Shown here: positions 1-10,836 of the stretch, one piece after another
Layout: each line of letters begins with the position of its first letter
How positions within the stretch are numbered: position 1 is the first letter of the stretch
Assembly (NCBI GenBank): GCA_016806145.1
Contig: CP063166.1
Span: forward strand, 5,890,001 to 5,954,000
Source: Variovorax paradoxus
GTDB lineage: Bacteria > Pseudomonadota > Gammaproteobacteria > Burkholderiales > Burkholderiaceae_C
Direction of reading: 5' to 3'
Length of the DNA stretch: 64,000 bases
Notes under the pieces: generated by a model
What the model saw: the letters and a program-made list of their open reading frames with translations, nothing else
What the model was told of the DNA's origin: nothing
Database searches by the model: none
Position numbers and translations under genes: made by a program

Positions 1-1895
1 TCCTCGATCGGCGAAGGCTTGGCCTTGCGCGTCGGCGTGGCCAGCGCGGCCAGCTTCGACGCGATCTGGGCATCGACCTCCTCGATGCTGAGCAGCGGCT
101 CGGCGGCCGGCGCGGCCGCGCTTTCGGCCGCCTCGGCCTCGACGGCCTGGCGGCCCATCAGCGGCTTGAGCTCGCCGATCTCGGCGTCGAACACGAACAG
201 GCGCTTGGCCAGCGCGGGCTGGTAGCCCAGCATGTCGATCAGGAAGCCGAGCGCGCCGAGGTTGTTGCCCAGCGCGTCGAAGCCGGCCATCTCGTCGGCC
301 GGCGAGGCACTGCCCACCATGGACTCGACGTCGTCGCGCATGCGCTGCACGGTGTTCGCGGCCTGGTCGAGGCCCAGCACCGAGAACACGCCGCGCATCT
401 GCTGCAGCTGGCTCGGCACGGTGCGCAGCAGGCCCTTCTCGCCGGGGCGGCGGAAATACTGGTCGAGCGACTTCTCGAGCTCGCTCAGATGGCTGCGCAG
501 CTCGTCGACCACGGTGCCCATGGTCTGGCGGTCGCTGACGCGGCGGTACAGGTCCTCCATCCAGGGCTCGAGCGGCTCGGAATGGCCGCCCGCGCGCACG
601 CGCTCGATGCGCCCGGCGAGCTTGAGCATGCGCTGGGTGAGCTGCGGGTCGCTGGGGTCGAGGTCTTCGAGCGCGGCCTCGAGGTAGAGCACGGAGGTCG
701 CGACTTCCATCGCGAGCTCGGTGTCGGGCGGCTGGCCGCTGCGCACCGAGGCGTCGACGGCATGCGCGAGCGCCTGCACCATCGGCTCGCTCGGCGGATG
801 CAGCCGGTGCAGCGATTCGCCGAGCTGGGCGAAGGTGTCGGCCACCTGGCGGGTGCGCGTGATGTCGCCGCCCGAGAGGCCCGACCACATCTCCTTGGCG
901 GTCTCGATGCGCTTGCGGGCCTGGGCCAGCACCAGCGGGTCGAAGCGGCCGAACTGCTCGACCGTGTAGTCGACGCGTTGTTCATGCGCGATGCCCCAGG
1001 CCGTGCGCACGCTGCGCAGGGTGGCGGCTTCGTCGCGCGCGGTGGGCACGGCCTGGGCGCAGAAGAACAGCAGGTCCTGGCCGAGCCGGTCGGACACCAC
1101 GCTGTCGCCGCGCGCGAGCGTGGCGTACTGCAGCAGCACGCGCGAGGCGGCGCGCTTGACGTAGCTGTCGGCGGGCACGAGGCCCAGCGCCAGCGCCTCG
1201 AAGAAGCCGGCCGCCAGGGTCCAGAAGCTGGCCACGCGCGGCAGCAGCGCGCCGCGGCCGAGCCCCAGGCACAGCGCCTGCAGGCGGCGCGCGGCCTGCG
1301 GGTCGCCGGTCTTGACCAGCTGCAGCACCTCGCGGTCGAGCCGCGAGCGCACCGAGGGGTCGTAGGCCAGCGAGGCCTGCGTGAGCGCGGGACGGATCTC
1401 GACCCAGCGCCAGCTGGCGCTCCAGAGATCGGCCGGGTGCACGCGCTCGTTGCCGACCAGTTCGAGCACCTCGCGGTACTGCGGGAACAGCGCGATCGAG
1501 GACACGTTCTTGCCGGCCAGCAGGGCCTGCAGGAAATCGGTGACGGCGAAGCCCGCGCGCTCGATCTTCAGCGCGGCGCTGTCGGTGCAGCGCTGCGGTT
1601 CGGCCACGAAGCCCTGCACCGCGAACTCGATCGAGCCGAGCACCAGCGCGGGCGCGTTGTGGCCCACCATCTGCAGCGCGCCGACGGCCTGGTGCAGTTG
1701 CTGGCGCGCCATCTGCAGCGGGCCGCTCTCGATCTCGGCCGCATTGCCGACGTCGCGCGCGAAGCGGCGCAGCGACTTGCCGACGTTCTCGAGCGACTTC
1801 TGGATTTCTCCGAGCACCCAGGCCAGCGGCCCGAGGTCTTCGGTGGCCGGCGGATTGCCGGCGAGGGGGGCCGCGACGGGGGATTGGATAGCCAC
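1..1895 (-). CDS. chpA: ChpA/PilL-type hybrid sensor kinase of the Pil-Chp system, N-terminal part only
   Basis: By position and sequence this is the histidine-kinase component of the type IV pilus chemosensory (Pil-Chp) pathway, which receives signal from PilJ through PilI and phosphorylates PilG and PilH. Only about 631 N-terminal residues are in the window. They are alpha-helical and Hpt-like/FimL-like, as in the long N-terminus of ChpA; the kinase core and receiver domain would lie beyond the left edge and cannot be verified. I chose GTG at 1895 as start (Val-Ala-Ile-Gln-Ser), 25 nt after the pilJ stop; no ATG lies in that gap and the Shine-Dalgarno is weak. Expression is probably by read-through from pilGHIJ. 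Confidence 0.8.
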   Translation of the reverse strand, partial: MAIQSPVAAPLAGNPPATEDLGPLAWVLGEIQKSLENVGKSLRRFARDVGNAAEIESGPLQMARQQLHQAVGALQMVGHNAPALVLGSIEFAVQGFVAEPQRCTDSAALKIERAGFAVTDFLQALLAGKNVSSIALFPQYREVLELVGNERVHPADLWSASWRWVEIRPALTQASLAYDPSVRSRLDREVLQLVKTGDPQAARRLQALCLGLGRGALLPRVASFWTLAAGFFEALALGLVPADSYVKRAASRVLLQYATLARGDSVVSDRLGQDLLFFCAQAVPTARDEAATLRSVRTAWGIAHEQRVDYTVEQFGRFDPLVLAQARKRIETAKEMWSGLSGGDITRTRQVADTFAQLGESLHRLHPPSEPMVQALAHAVDASVRSGQPPDTELAMEVATSVLYLEAALEDLDPSDPQLTQRMLKLAGRIERVRAGGHSEPLEPWMEDLYRRVSDRQTMGTVVDELRSHLSELEKSLDQYFRRPGEKGLLRTVPSQLQQMRGVFSVLGLDQAANTVQRMRDDVESMVGSASPADEMAGFDALGNNLGALGFLIDMLGYQPALAKRLFVFDAEIGELKPLMGRQAVEAEAAESAAAPAAEPLLSIEEVDAQIASKLAALATPTRKAKPSPIE

Positions 1896-1920
1896 CTTGG
1901 ATGCTCGCCGTTCTTCTGTG

Positions 1921-4248
1921 TCAGGCAATCTTGAAACGGGCCACCGAGCGACGCAGTTCCTCGGCCATCTGCGACAGTTCGCGCACCTGCTGCGCGGTGG
2001 TCCGCGTGCCCTCGCCGGTCTGCTCGGTCACGGCGAAGATGTGCTGGATGTTGGCCGCCACCACGTTGGCCGAATCGGCCTCGCGGGACGCGGATTGCGA
2101 GATCTGCTCGATCAGCTCGGCGAGGCGGCGCGACACGCGGTCGATCTCGGACAGCGCGGTACCCGCGTTGTCGGACAGCTTCGCCCCCTCGACCACGCCC
2201 TGCGTGGAACGCTCCATGGCGCCCACCGCGTCCTGCGTGTCGGTCTGAATCGCCTTCACCAGCGCCGAGATCTGGCGCGTGGCGTCCGCGGAGCGTTCGG
2301 CCAGCCGCTGCACTTCTTCCGCCACCACCGAGAAGCCGCGACCGGCTTCACCGGCCGACGCGGCCTGGATGGCGGCGTTCAGTGCCAGCACGTTGGTCTG
2401 TTCGGTAATGTCCGAGATCAGCTCGGTGATTTCGCCGATCTCCTGCGAGGATTCGCCCAGGCGCTTGATCCGCTTGGAGGTTTCCTGGATCTGGTCGCGG
2501 ATGGCGTTCATGCCGCCGATGGCGTTCTGCACGGCCTGCAGGCCCGAGGACGCGGCCTGCAGCGACTGGCGCGCCACCGTGGCGGACTCCTGCGCCTGCG
2601 AGGACACGCCGTTGATTCGCTCCGCCATCGTCAGCACCGACTGGCCGGTTTCGCGGATCTCGCGCAGCTGTTCGGTCGAGGCCGCCAGCAGCTCGGTCGA
2701 GGTGCTTTCCACCTGCGAGGTGGTCAGCGCCACGCGGGTGGCCGTGTTCTGCACGTTGCCCACCAGCAGCCGCAGTTCTTCCACCGTGTAGTTCACCGAG
2801 TCGGCGATGGCGCCGGTGATGTCCTCGGTCACGGTGGCTTCCTGCGTCAGGTCGCCTTCGGCCACCGTCTGCAGTTCGTTCATCAGCCGAAGAATGGCGG
2901 CCTGGTTGGCGTTGTTGATGCGGCTGGCTTCCTCCGAAGCCTGCTCGGCCGACAGACGTTCGCGCTCGGCGTTGGCGGCGCGTTCGCGGCCTTCGCGCAC
3001 CTGCACGAAACCGATGGCGCCGGCCAGTGCCAGGGCGGCCAGCGAGAGCACGAACAGCAGCACGATGGTGCCGGCGCCCAGGCCGGTGCGCGCGGAGAGC
3101 TTGTCCTGCAGCTCGCCCAGCGATTTGCGCAGCGGTTCGCTGTCGGTCAGGATCGACGCCTGCGCTTCGCGCGCGGCCACCAGGCCCTGCAGGTTGCCCA
3201 GAATGGCCGAGGCCTGCGTGCGCATCTGCTCGTAGGTCTTCAGGATGGCTTCGAGCTGCTGGCGCGTCTGCGGGTCCTTCGAGCCGGGGAAGCGCTGCTG
3301 CGCGTTGCCGTCGAGCAGGCCGCGGGTGGTTTCCTGGAAGGTGTTCAGGTCCTTGCCGAGCAGGAACACGGCGTCGGGGTTCACGCCCTCGACCGTGAAG
3401 AACTCGTTGGTCGACTTGCCGATGCGCTGCGTCAGCATCACGAGCTGGCCCGCGGCCGAGATCTCGGGCAGCGTGGCGTTCTGCTGCATCTTGAGCGAGG
3501 CGACGGTCTCGGTCATCTCGAGCAGCGTGGACGACTGCTGATTGATGTCGCGCAAGGCGGCACCCACCTGGGTCAGGATCTGGCGCTGGGCCAGCACGGC
3601 CTTGGCGCTGGCATCGGCGCGCGCGACCAGCGGGCCGATCTTGCCCATGTCCTCGCCGTAGGCCTCGCCCACGGGCTCGAGGCGCAGTGCCTCGTCGCCG
3701 TTGGTCAGGCCGTTGACGCGGCGCGTGAGGTCGTCGGCGCTGTCCTTCACCTCGGTGAAGGCCGGCGCGCTGCCCACCAGGGCCTGCGAGATCGACTTGG
3801 CGAGGCGCTGCGACTGCATCAGCGACTGGCCGGTGGCCGCCACCTGCTGCGCGAGCCGTTCGGCGCGCAGGATGGCGAGGCCGGCGACCAGCAGCAGCGC
3901 CAGCACCACCACCGCCAGCAGGATCGCGAGCACGCGCTGCTGGCGCGCGGGACTCTGGCCGGCGCGGCCGTCGTCGGCGAGCAGGTCGGTGGAGGCATCG
4001 GGCCGGCCGGGCTCGTTGGCGGCCTCGCCGCCATCGACCAGGGCACCGCCCTCGCTGAAGGAGCTGGCGGCCGGCGCGCCGCCGAAGGAGGTGTCGCCCG
4101 GCGCGCGCGCGATGCGCACGGTTTTCTCGTCGGGGACCTGCACCGTGTCGACGTTGTCGATCGCGAGCGAACCCGAACCATCGACGCGGGCCTTGTCGTT
4201 GCCGCTGGCGGGCAGTAATTTCTTGAACTTGTCGGCGATCGAGCTCAC
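1921..4248 (-). CDS. pilJ: PilJ, methyl-accepting chemotaxis protein for twitching motility
   Basis: This inner-membrane receptor of the Pil-Chp pathway has 775 residues. Two hydrophobic helices are visible (about 107-126 and 392-414), bracketing a periplasmic sensor region of the PilJ_N kind. A HAMP-like linker follows, then a long coiled-coil signalling domain with the conserved MCP hairpin around residues 640-660 ([16 protein letters not shown]). Oddly, the first membrane segment is preceded by about 100 polar, acidic residues that would be cytoplasmic; typical PilJ proteins start close to TM1. It lies between pilI and chpA on the same strand, so it should signal through that CheW-like adaptor and kinase. 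No pilK methyltransferase gene is present between pilJ and chpA, unlike the Pseudomonas cluster. Confidence 0.93.
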   Translation of the reverse strand: MSSIADKFKKLLPASGNDKARVDGSGSLAIDNVDTVQVPDEKTVRIARAPGDTSFGGAPAASSFSEGGALVDGGEAANEPGRPDASTDLLADDGRAGQSPARQQRVLAILLAVVVLALLLVAGLAILRAERLAQQVAATGQSLMQSQRLAKSISQALVGSAPAFTEVKDSADDLTRRVNGLTNGDEALRLEPVGEAYGEDMGKIGPLVARADASAKAVLAQRQILTQVGAALRDINQQSSTLLEMTETVASLKMQQNATLPEISAAGQLVMLTQRIGKSTNEFFTVEGVNPDAVFLLGKDLNTFQETTRGLLDGNAQQRFPGSKDPQTRQQLEAILKTYEQMRTQASAILGNLQGLVAAREAQASILTDSEPLRKSLGELQDKLSARTGLGAGTIVLLFVLSLAALALAGAIGFVQVREGRERAANAERERLSAEQASEEASRINNANQAAILRLMNELQTVAEGDLTQEATVTEDITGAIADSVNYTVEELRLLVGNVQNTATRVALTTSQVESTSTELLAASTEQLREIRETGQSVLTMAERINGVSSQAQESATVARQSLQAASSGLQAVQNAIGGMNAIRDQIQETSKRIKRLGESSQEIGEITELISDITEQTNVLALNAAIQAASAGEAGRGFSVVAEEVQRLAERSADATRQISALVKAIQTDTQDAVGAMERSTQGVVEGAKLSDNAGTALSEIDRVSRRLAELIEQISQSASREADSANVVAANIQHIFAVTEQTGEGTRTTAQQVRELSQMAEELRRSVARFKIA

Positions 4249-4294
4249 GGTCGGTCCTTCAGGTGGTGGTCGGGTGCACAGGCGCTTGTGACAG

Positions 4295-4828
4295 CTAGGC
4301 GCCGATACTCAGAAACTGGGGCTGCTGCGACAGCGCCTGCAGATTGACTTCCTGCCAGCGTTCGCCGGCGGCGTCGGTGTAGAGATGCCCGGCCCAGGGC
4401 GGCGCGTCGGCGCCCGGGGGCTCGGAGGACGCGAAGGCCTCGACGCCGCGCAGCCCCGCGAGCCGATCGACCAGCAGGGCGCAGTTGACGTCGAGCAGCT
4501 CGTTGAGCGCGACCAGCCGGGACTGGATGCGGGCCGCTTCGCTGGCGGCCGGACCGCTGGGCGCGCCGCCGGCGAAGGCCGACAGCTGCACCACGCCGTA
4601 GAGACCGCCGCGCAGGTTGGCCACGCCGAGGAACCACGGCGCCGTGTAGGGCACGGGCTGCGGCGGGGTCCAGGGAAAGATTTCGCCGGCATGGCCGAGC
4701 GGGAACAGGTACTTGCCCTCGCCGGCCTCGACCGCGAGCCAGGTCGCGGCCACGCCGGTGGTGCGCGCGGCCTGCAGGCGGCTCGCCAGCCGGGACTGGA
4801 AGGCTCTCAGTGCGTCGCGATTCGCCAT
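4295..4828 (-). CDS. pilI: PilI, CheW-like coupling protein
   Basis: This 177-residue soluble adaptor couples the PilJ receptor to the ChpA kinase. The sequence has CheW-fold features: a central stretch reading [26 protein letters not shown], containing the CheW-type NLRG motif, and a later [14 protein letters not shown] segment. The start at 4828 is the first ATG after pilH, 19 nt past the pilH stop. The gene sits in the pilG-pilH-pilI-pilJ order seen in other Pil-Chp clusters, so the assignment rests on both motif and position. Confidence 0.9.
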   Translation of the reverse strand: MANRDALRAFQSRLASRLQAARTTGVAATWLAVEAGEGKYLFPLGHAGEIFPWTPPQPVPYTAPWFLGVANLRGGLYGVVQLSAFAGGAPSGPAASEAARIQSRLVALNELLDVNCALLVDRLAGLRGVEAFASSEPPGADAPPWAGHLYTDAAGERWQEVNLQALSQQPQFLSIGA

Positions 4829-4847
4829 GGACTCGGCAGATCCGCGC

Positions 4848-5213
4848 TCAGTTCAGCGCGCTGATCTTCGACATCAGCTCCTGCGCGTTCACCGGCTTGA
4901 CGATGTAGTCGCGCGCGCCCTGGCGCATGCCCCAGACGCGGTCGGTTTCCTGGTTCTTGCTCGTGCACAGGATGATCGGGATCGCGGCGTACTGCGGGTC
5001 GCGGGCGATCGCGCGCGTGAGCTGGAAGCCGTTCTGGCCGGGCATGACCACGTCCATCAGGATCAGGTCGGGCTGGTCTTCCTCGAGGCGGCGCATGGCG
5101 TCCTCGGCGTTCTCGGCGGTCTTCACGGCGAAGCCGTTCTTGTGGAGCAGGTCGGACAGGAACACCAGTTCAGTCTTGGAGTCGTCGACGACGAGGATTT
5201 TTCGAATGGGCAT
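4848..5213 (-). CDS. pilH: PilH, single-domain response regulator
   Basis: This is a 121-residue stand-alone receiver domain. The acidic pair (VVDDS near residues 8-12), the phospho-acceptor Asp in LILMDVVMPG (about residue 53), and the conserved Thr/Ser (LCTSKNQ) and Lys (IVKPVN) are all present, so it should accept phosphate from ChpA. PilH is thought to act on pilus retraction, opposite to PilG. Its ATG directly abuts the pilG stop codon (no spacer), which implies translational coupling. It lacks an output domain. Confidence 0.92.
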   Translation of the reverse strand: MPIRKILVVDDSKTELVFLSDLLHKNGFAVKTAENAEDAMRRLEEDQPDLILMDVVMPGQNGFQLTRAIARDPQYAAIPIILCTSKNQETDRVWGMRQGARDYIVKPVNAQELMSKISALN

Positions 5214-5612
5214 TTACTGCACTTCCTGTGAAACGTTGCCGAACTGCTGCACGGCCTGCAGCAGCTGGTCTTTGGTGAAAGGCTTGGTCAGGTAGTCTTG
5301 CGATCCGACCATGCGGCCGCGCGCCTTGTCGAACACGCCGTCCTTGGACGACAGCATCACGACCGGGACCTTGGAGAAATGGGCGTTGCGCTTGATGATG
5401 GCGCAGGTCTGGTAGCCGTCCAGCCGCGGCATCAGGATGTCGCAGAAAATCAGGTGCGGCTTGTGGTCGTTAACCTTGGAGAGCGCGTCGAAGCCGTCTT
5501 CGGCGAGGAGAACCTCGTGACCACCCTGCTTCAGAAAAATCTCGGCACTGCGCCGGATGGTGTTGCTGTCGTCGATGACGAGCACCTTGTAACCTGATCC
5601 ATTCGGGCCCAT
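5214..5612 (-). CDS. pilG: PilG, single-domain response regulator
   Basis: This 132-residue CheY-like receiver is the first gene of the Pil-Chp run. Visible features are the acidic pair VIDDSNT, the phospho-acceptor Asp in LIFCDILMPRLDG, the MLSSKDG switch Ser region and the TKPF lysine. PilG is the regulator associated with pilus extension in the Pseudomonas system. The start at 5612 has a good Shine-Dalgarno (AGGAG, 8 nt upstream). The rubredoxin gene lies 81 bp upstream on the same strand and may be co-transcribed. Confidence 0.92.
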   Translation of the reverse strand: MGPNGSGYKVLVIDDSNTIRRSAEIFLKQGGHEVLLAEDGFDALSKVNDHKPHLIFCDILMPRLDGYQTCAIIKRNAHFSKVPVVMLSSKDGVFDKARGRMVGSQDYLTKPFTKDQLLQAVQQFGNVSQEVQ

Positions 5613-5693
5613 TGCAAAAGCTCCTGCTCATGAGACTTGGATGCCCGCCGCGCCGTACACCGGCGCAGATCGCGTAGCTCTATGCCATGCTTT

Positions 5694-5864
5694 TCAGATT
5701 TCAACCATTTCGAAGTCTTCCTTGCGCGCACCGCACTCGGGGCAGGTCCAGTTCATCGGGACGTCGGCCCAGGCAGTGCCTGCCGCAATCCCGTCTTCCG
5801 GTACACCTACAGCTTCGTCATAGATCCACCCACAAATCAGGCACATCCAAGTTTTCGTATTCAT
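5694..5864 (-). CDS. Rubredoxin
   Basis: A small cytoplasmic electron carrier of 56 residues with one iron bound by four cysteines. Both metal-binding knuckles are intact: MCLICGWIY (Cys8, Cys11) and WTCPECGA (Cys41, Cys44), with the usual PEDG and W-x-D-V-P segment between them. The frame starts ATG-AAT-ACG at 5864 and stops with TGA at 5694. It is divergent from thiD and 81 bp upstream of pilG in the same orientation. Its electron-transfer partner cannot be identified from this window. Confidence 0.93.
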   Translation of the reverse strand: MNTKTWMCLICGWIYDEAVGVPEDGIAAGTAWADVPMNWTCPECGARKEDFEMVEI

Positions 5865-5975
5865 CGGAGCTTAAAGTCCTTGTTCATTAAATGCAACGAG
5901 TGTATCTATGCGTATCTCACTGGCGCCCTGTAAACGTCGCGCCCATGCCACCATCCAGCGGATTCCGCCCGGCGT

Positions 5976-6941
5976 ATGACCTTCCACTTACATCCAGCAG
6001 ACAGCGTTGACAAACCGGGCGATCTTAACGATCCCCTGCCCCACGGCGATGCCTTGGCGGATCAGGACCTGAATCCCCCCTGCGTCCTGGTGTTCAATGC
6101 CAGCGACCCGAGCGGCGCCGGCGGCCTGGCCGGCGACGGGCTGGCCATGGGGTCGGTGGGCGCCCACATGCTGCCGGTGGTGACCGGCGCCTACGCGCGC
6201 GACACGGCCGAGATCTTCGACCACTTCGCGTTCGACGAGGAGGCCATCGCCGAGCAGACCCGCGCCATCCTCGAGGACGTCGAGGTGCAGCTGATCAAGG
6301 TCGGCTTCGCCGGCACGCCCGAGGCGCTGAGCACCATCGCCGAGACCGCCGCCGACTACCCCGAGGTGCCCGTGGTGGCGTACATGCCCAACCTCTCGTG
6401 GTGGGACGAGAACGAGATCGACGCCTACCTCGACGCCTTCCGCGACCTGGTGCTGCCCCAGACCACGGTGCTGGTCGGCAACCACAGCACGCTGTGGCGC
6501 TGGCTGCTGCCCGACTGGAGCGGCGAGCGCCCGCCGGGCGCGCGCGACATCGCGATGGCGGCCGGCGAGTTCGGCGTGCCCTACACCCTGGTCACCGGCC
6601 TGGTGCTGCCCGACCAGTTCATCGACAACGTGCTGGCCTCGCCGCAGTCGGTGCTGACCAGCGAGAAGTACGAGCGCCTCGAGGCCGTCTTCTCGGGCGC
6701 CGGCGACACCCTGTCGGCCGCGCTGGCCGCGCTGCTGGCCAGCGGCACCGATCTGGTGGCCGCCACCACCGAGGCGCTGGCCTACATGGACCGCTGCCTC
6801 GACGCGGGCTTCCGCCCCGGCATGGGCCACGTGCTGCCCGACCGCCTGTTCTGGGCCGAACCCGAGCCCGAGGAGGACGACGGCGAGCCCGGCGACGACG
6901 TGCCCGACTTCGCCCTGCCGCCCCACGACACCCGCCACTGA
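5976..6941 (+). CDS. thiD: Hydroxymethylpyrimidine/phosphomethylpyrimidine kinase (ThiD-like)
   Basis: A 321-residue ribokinase-fold enzyme that would phosphorylate HMP and HMP-phosphate for thiamine synthesis. The N-terminal [17 protein letters not shown] segment (about residues 40-56) corresponds to the ThiD substrate loop, and [15 protein letters not shown] (about 245-259) is the anion-hole/catalytic-base motif. The C-terminus ends in an acidic tail ([14 protein letters not shown]) not needed for the fold. It lies 19 bp before hemL, so the two cofactor genes are probably co-transcribed. No clear Shine-Dalgarno precedes the ATG. The substrate assignment is by family; a related pyridoxal kinase role cannot be excluded. 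Confidence 0.85.
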   Translation: MTFHLHPADSVDKPGDLNDPLPHGDALADQDLNPPCVLVFNASDPSGAGGLAGDGLAMGSVGAHMLPVVTGAYARDTAEIFDHFAFDEEAIAEQTRAILEDVEVQLIKVGFAGTPEALSTIAETAADYPEVPVVAYMPNLSWWDENEIDAYLDAFRDLVLPQTTVLVGNHSTLWRWLLPDWSGERPPGARDIAMAAGEFGVPYTLVTGLVLPDQFIDNVLASPQSVLTSEKYERLEAVFSGAGDTLSAALAALLASGTDLVAATTEALAYMDRCLDAGFRPGMGHVLPDRLFWAEPEPEEDDGEPGDDVPDFALPPHDTRH

Positions 6942-6960
6942 TCCACTTCCCCCGTTCCAG

Positions 6961-8247
<1,287 letters not shown>

Positions 8248-8256
8248 GCGGGAGAC

Positions 8257-9657
8257 TCAGGCCGGGTCGATGGGCATCACCGGCCCGGCCTCGGTCTCGA
8301 GCACCTCGGCCGCCGCGAGGCACAGGTCCTCGCGGAAGCGGTCGCTCACGAGCTGCACGCCCGTGGGCAGCCCGCGGCGCAGCCCCATCGGCACCGACAA
8401 CCCCGGCAGGCCCAGGATCGCGGTCGCCAGCAGCGGGCTCTGCGCATCGAGCAAGTCGCGCATCGCGTCCGCGCCGCGCTGGTCGGCATCGACCGGGAAC
8501 GGATGGCGCCACGACACCGGCATCAGCAGCAGCGGATGGCGCTGCAGGAACAGCGCCCACTCGCGCATCAGCCCCGTGCGCGCGGCCAGCGCGCGCATGT
8601 AGGCCTCGGTGTCGAACGACGGCGCATGCGCGTCCATCGCGCGGTAGGCCTGGCGGATGGTCTGGTCGCCGTCGCGCAGCAGCGCCGGTTCCACCAGCAG
8701 CCGGCTGTCGGCCATGGTCAGCGCCAGCCACAGCTCGGCCGCCTCGCGCAGCCGCGGCGGCTCCACCGGCTCGACGCGGTAGCCCGCGCCCTCGAGCCCG
8801 CGCGCGGCGCGCTGCAGGGCATCGGCCACCTCGGGATCGCAGGCGTAGCCAGGCAGCGCGGTGCACAGCGCCACGCGCAGCGGGCCGGCCGGCGGCGCGC
8901 CCTCGAGCGGCGCGGGCACCCACCACGGGTCGCGCGCGTCGCGCGCGGCCATCGCGGCGAAGGCCAGCCGCAGGTCGCGCACGCTGCGCGCCAGCGGCCC
9001 CTGGACCGAGCTGAGCTGCACCACCGGCGGCCGCTCGCCGGTGCCCGACGGGTTGAAGGCCGGCACGCGGCCGAAGCTCGGGCGCAGGCCGTAGACGCCG
9101 CAGGCATAGGCCGGATAGCGGATCGAGCCGCCCTGGTCGTTGCCATGCGCGATGGCGCCGATGCCGACCGCGACCGCGGCCGCCGCGCCGCCGCTCGAGC
9201 CGCCGGGCGTCAGCGCCGCATCGTGCGGATTGAGGGTGCGCCCGTGGGCCGCGTTGTCGGTGAACCAGCGCATCGAGAACGCGGGCGTGTTGGTGCGGCC
9301 GATCGGAATCGCGCCCGCGCGCCGCAGGTTCGCGACCACCGGGCTGTCCTCGGCGGCCACGACCTTGCGGTAGGCCGCCACGCCGTTGGTGGTGGCATGC
9401 CCGCGCTGGTCGACGTTGACCTTGATCGTGACCGGCACGCCGTGCAGCGGCCCGGTCGCCTCGCCGCCGGCCAGCGCCGCGTCGGCCTGGCGCGCGGCCT
9501 GCAGCGCTTCCTCGGCGCCGCCGTCGACCACGGCATTGAGGCGCGGATTGACGGCCTCGAGCCGTTCCAGGCTGCTGCGTACCGCCTCCACGCACGAGAG
9601 CTCGCGCGCCGCGATGCGCCGCGCGAGTTCGGCGGCCTCCAGTTGCCAGGGTTGCAT
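8257..9657 (-). CDS. Amidase signature family hydrolase
   Basis: A 466-residue amidase-signature enzyme. The Ser-cisSer-Lys triad is visible: Lys79 (VTIKVNVD), cis-Ser154 (TPGGSSGG) and nucleophile Ser178 (GNDQGGSIRYPA), with the usual 24-residue spacing between the serines. The substrate is unknown; the family covers amide hydrolysis from small amides to aryl carboxamides. The start at 9657 is backed by GAGGAGAC 5 nt upstream. It lies 29 bp downstream of a Bug receptor gene in the same direction, and a LysR regulator is divergent from the pair, suggesting a substrate-induced uptake and hydrolysis unit. Confidence 0.9.
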   Translation of the reverse strand: MQPWQLEAAELARRIAARELSCVEAVRSSLERLEAVNPRLNAVVDGGAEEALQAARQADAALAGGEATGPLHGVPVTIKVNVDQRGHATTNGVAAYRKVVAAEDSPVVANLRRAGAIPIGRTNTPAFSMRWFTDNAAHGRTLNPHDAALTPGGSSGGAAAAVAVGIGAIAHGNDQGGSIRYPAYACGVYGLRPSFGRVPAFNPSGTGERPPVVQLSSVQGPLARSVRDLRLAFAAMAARDARDPWWVPAPLEGAPPAGPLRVALCTALPGYACDPEVADALQRAARGLEGAGYRVEPVEPPRLREAAELWLALTMADSRLLVEPALLRDGDQTIRQAYRAMDAHAPSFDTEAYMRALAARTGLMREWALFLQRHPLLLMPVSWRHPFPVDADQRGADAMRDLLDAQSPLLATAILGLPGLSVPMGLRRGLPTGVQLVSDRFREDLCLAAAEVLETEAGPVMPIDPA

Positions 9658-9686
9658 GGCTTGTCTCCTCGAAAAAGATGGATGGA

Positions 9687-10676
9687 TCAGTCGCCCTTGA
9701 CGCCCGCGCGCCGCACCGCCTCGGCCCAGCGCGGCTTCTCGCGCTGCATCAGCGCGCTGAGTTCCTCGGGGCTCGAGGGCAGCGCCTCGATCGACAGCGC
9801 GGCATTGGCGCGCACCACGGCCGGGTCGGCCAGCGCGGCGCGCAGCGCGGTGTTGAGCCGGTCGACGGTCTTGCGCGAGGTGCCCGCGGGCGCCATCAGC
9901 GCGCCCCAGGCCACCACCTCGAATCCCGGCACGCCGCTCTCGGCCACGGTCGGCACCTCGGGCAGCACCGCGGCGCGCTTCGCGCTGGTCACGGCGATCG
10001 CCTTGACCCGGCCCTGCTGCACGAAGGGCAGCACCGCCGAGATGTTCTCGATGGTCACGTCGAGCTGGCCGTTGACCATGTCGGCGACCGCCTGGGTGCC
10101 GGTCTTGTAGGGCACCTGCACCATCGTGAGCCCGGTCTCGGTCTTCAGCAGTTCGCCGGTCAGGTGGCCCGCGCTGCCGATGCCGGGCGTGCCGACCGAG
10201 AGCTTGCCCGGGTGCTCGCGGCCATAGGCGACCAGCTCCTGCAGGCTGCGCACCGGCAGGTCCTTGCGCACGATCAGCACGTAGGCGTTGCTCGAGATCA
10301 GGCCGACCGGCACCAGGTCCTTCTCGGGCACGTACGACAGCTTCGAGAAGAAGGCCGGATTGATGCTCAGGGTCACGAGGTTGCCGTAGCCGACCGTGTA
10401 GCCGTCGTTCGCCGAGCTCACCAGGGCCTGGGTGCCGACGATGCCGCCCGCGCTGGGCCGGTTGTCGACGATCATGGCCTGCCCCAGCTCGCGCGCCATC
10501 GCGTCGGCCACCGGCCGCATCGCCACGTCGACGCCGGAGCCGGCGGCATAGGGCACGATGAATCTCACCGGGCGCTCGGGGTACGGGGCCGAAGCAGCCA
10601 GCGCGGCGGTGGCCAGGGCGGCCAGGGCGGCCACCGCGGCGCGGCGGGTCCATGCGAATGACAGCAATGCAGGCAC
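9687..10676 (-). CDS. Bug/TctC-family periplasmic solute receptor
   Basis: A 329-residue extracytoplasmic binding protein of the Bordetella-uptake-gene family. It has an Ala-rich signal peptide (about residues 1-28) followed by the typical YPERPVRFIVPYAAGSGVD start of the mature domain. The PYKTGTQAVADMVNGQLDV and EVPTVAESG segments are also characteristic. I chose GTG at 10676 because GAGGAG lies 9 nt upstream. No TctA/TctB membrane partners are encoded nearby, as is common for orphan Bug genes. It is probably co-transcribed with the downstream amidase, so its ligand may be the amidase substrate or product (inference). Confidence 0.92.
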   Translation of the reverse strand: MPALLSFAWTRRAAVAALAALATAALAASAPYPERPVRFIVPYAAGSGVDVAMRPVADAMARELGQAMIVDNRPSAGGIVGTQALVSSANDGYTVGYGNLVTLSINPAFFSKLSYVPEKDLVPVGLISSNAYVLIVRKDLPVRSLQELVAYGREHPGKLSVGTPGIGSAGHLTGELLKTETGLTMVQVPYKTGTQAVADMVNGQLDVTIENISAVLPFVQQGRVKAIAVTSAKRAAVLPEVPTVAESGVPGFEVVAWGALMAPAGTSRKTVDRLNTALRAALADPAVVRANAALSIEALPSSPEELSALMQREKPRWAEAVRRAGVKGD

Positions 10677-10760
10677 GAAGCATCTCCTCTTGGGGAATCC
10701 CGCCGTTCACCACGAGCCGGCTGGTGGCCGAAGTCTAGGAACCGGGCCCGCGCCGCAAAA

Positions 10761-10796
10761 GACAATCGCTTGTCGCGATGACAACCTGCGTTTGTC
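10761..10796. promoter_or_regulatory. Two tandem GACAA/TTGTC dyads, candidate LysR operator
   Basis: Two inverted repeats lie side by side between the divergent Bug receptor and lysR genes: GACAATCGCTTGTC (10761-10774) and GACAA-N7-TTGTC (10780-10796). Four copies of the same half-site within 36 bp, 41 bp before the lysR start, fit a multi-site LysR-type binding region controlling both directions. The assignment to this regulator is inference from position. Confidence 0.55.
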
Positions 10797-10836
10797 GGTA
10801 GATTCCCGCGCCGGGCCGCGCGGCAGAATCGGCCGC

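Noticed and set aside
8257..10713. An 818-codon minus-strand frame covering both amidase and Bug receptor
   Set aside because: Only the part from 9657 matches a protein family (amidase). The rest is antisense-free shadow of the Bug receptor frame.
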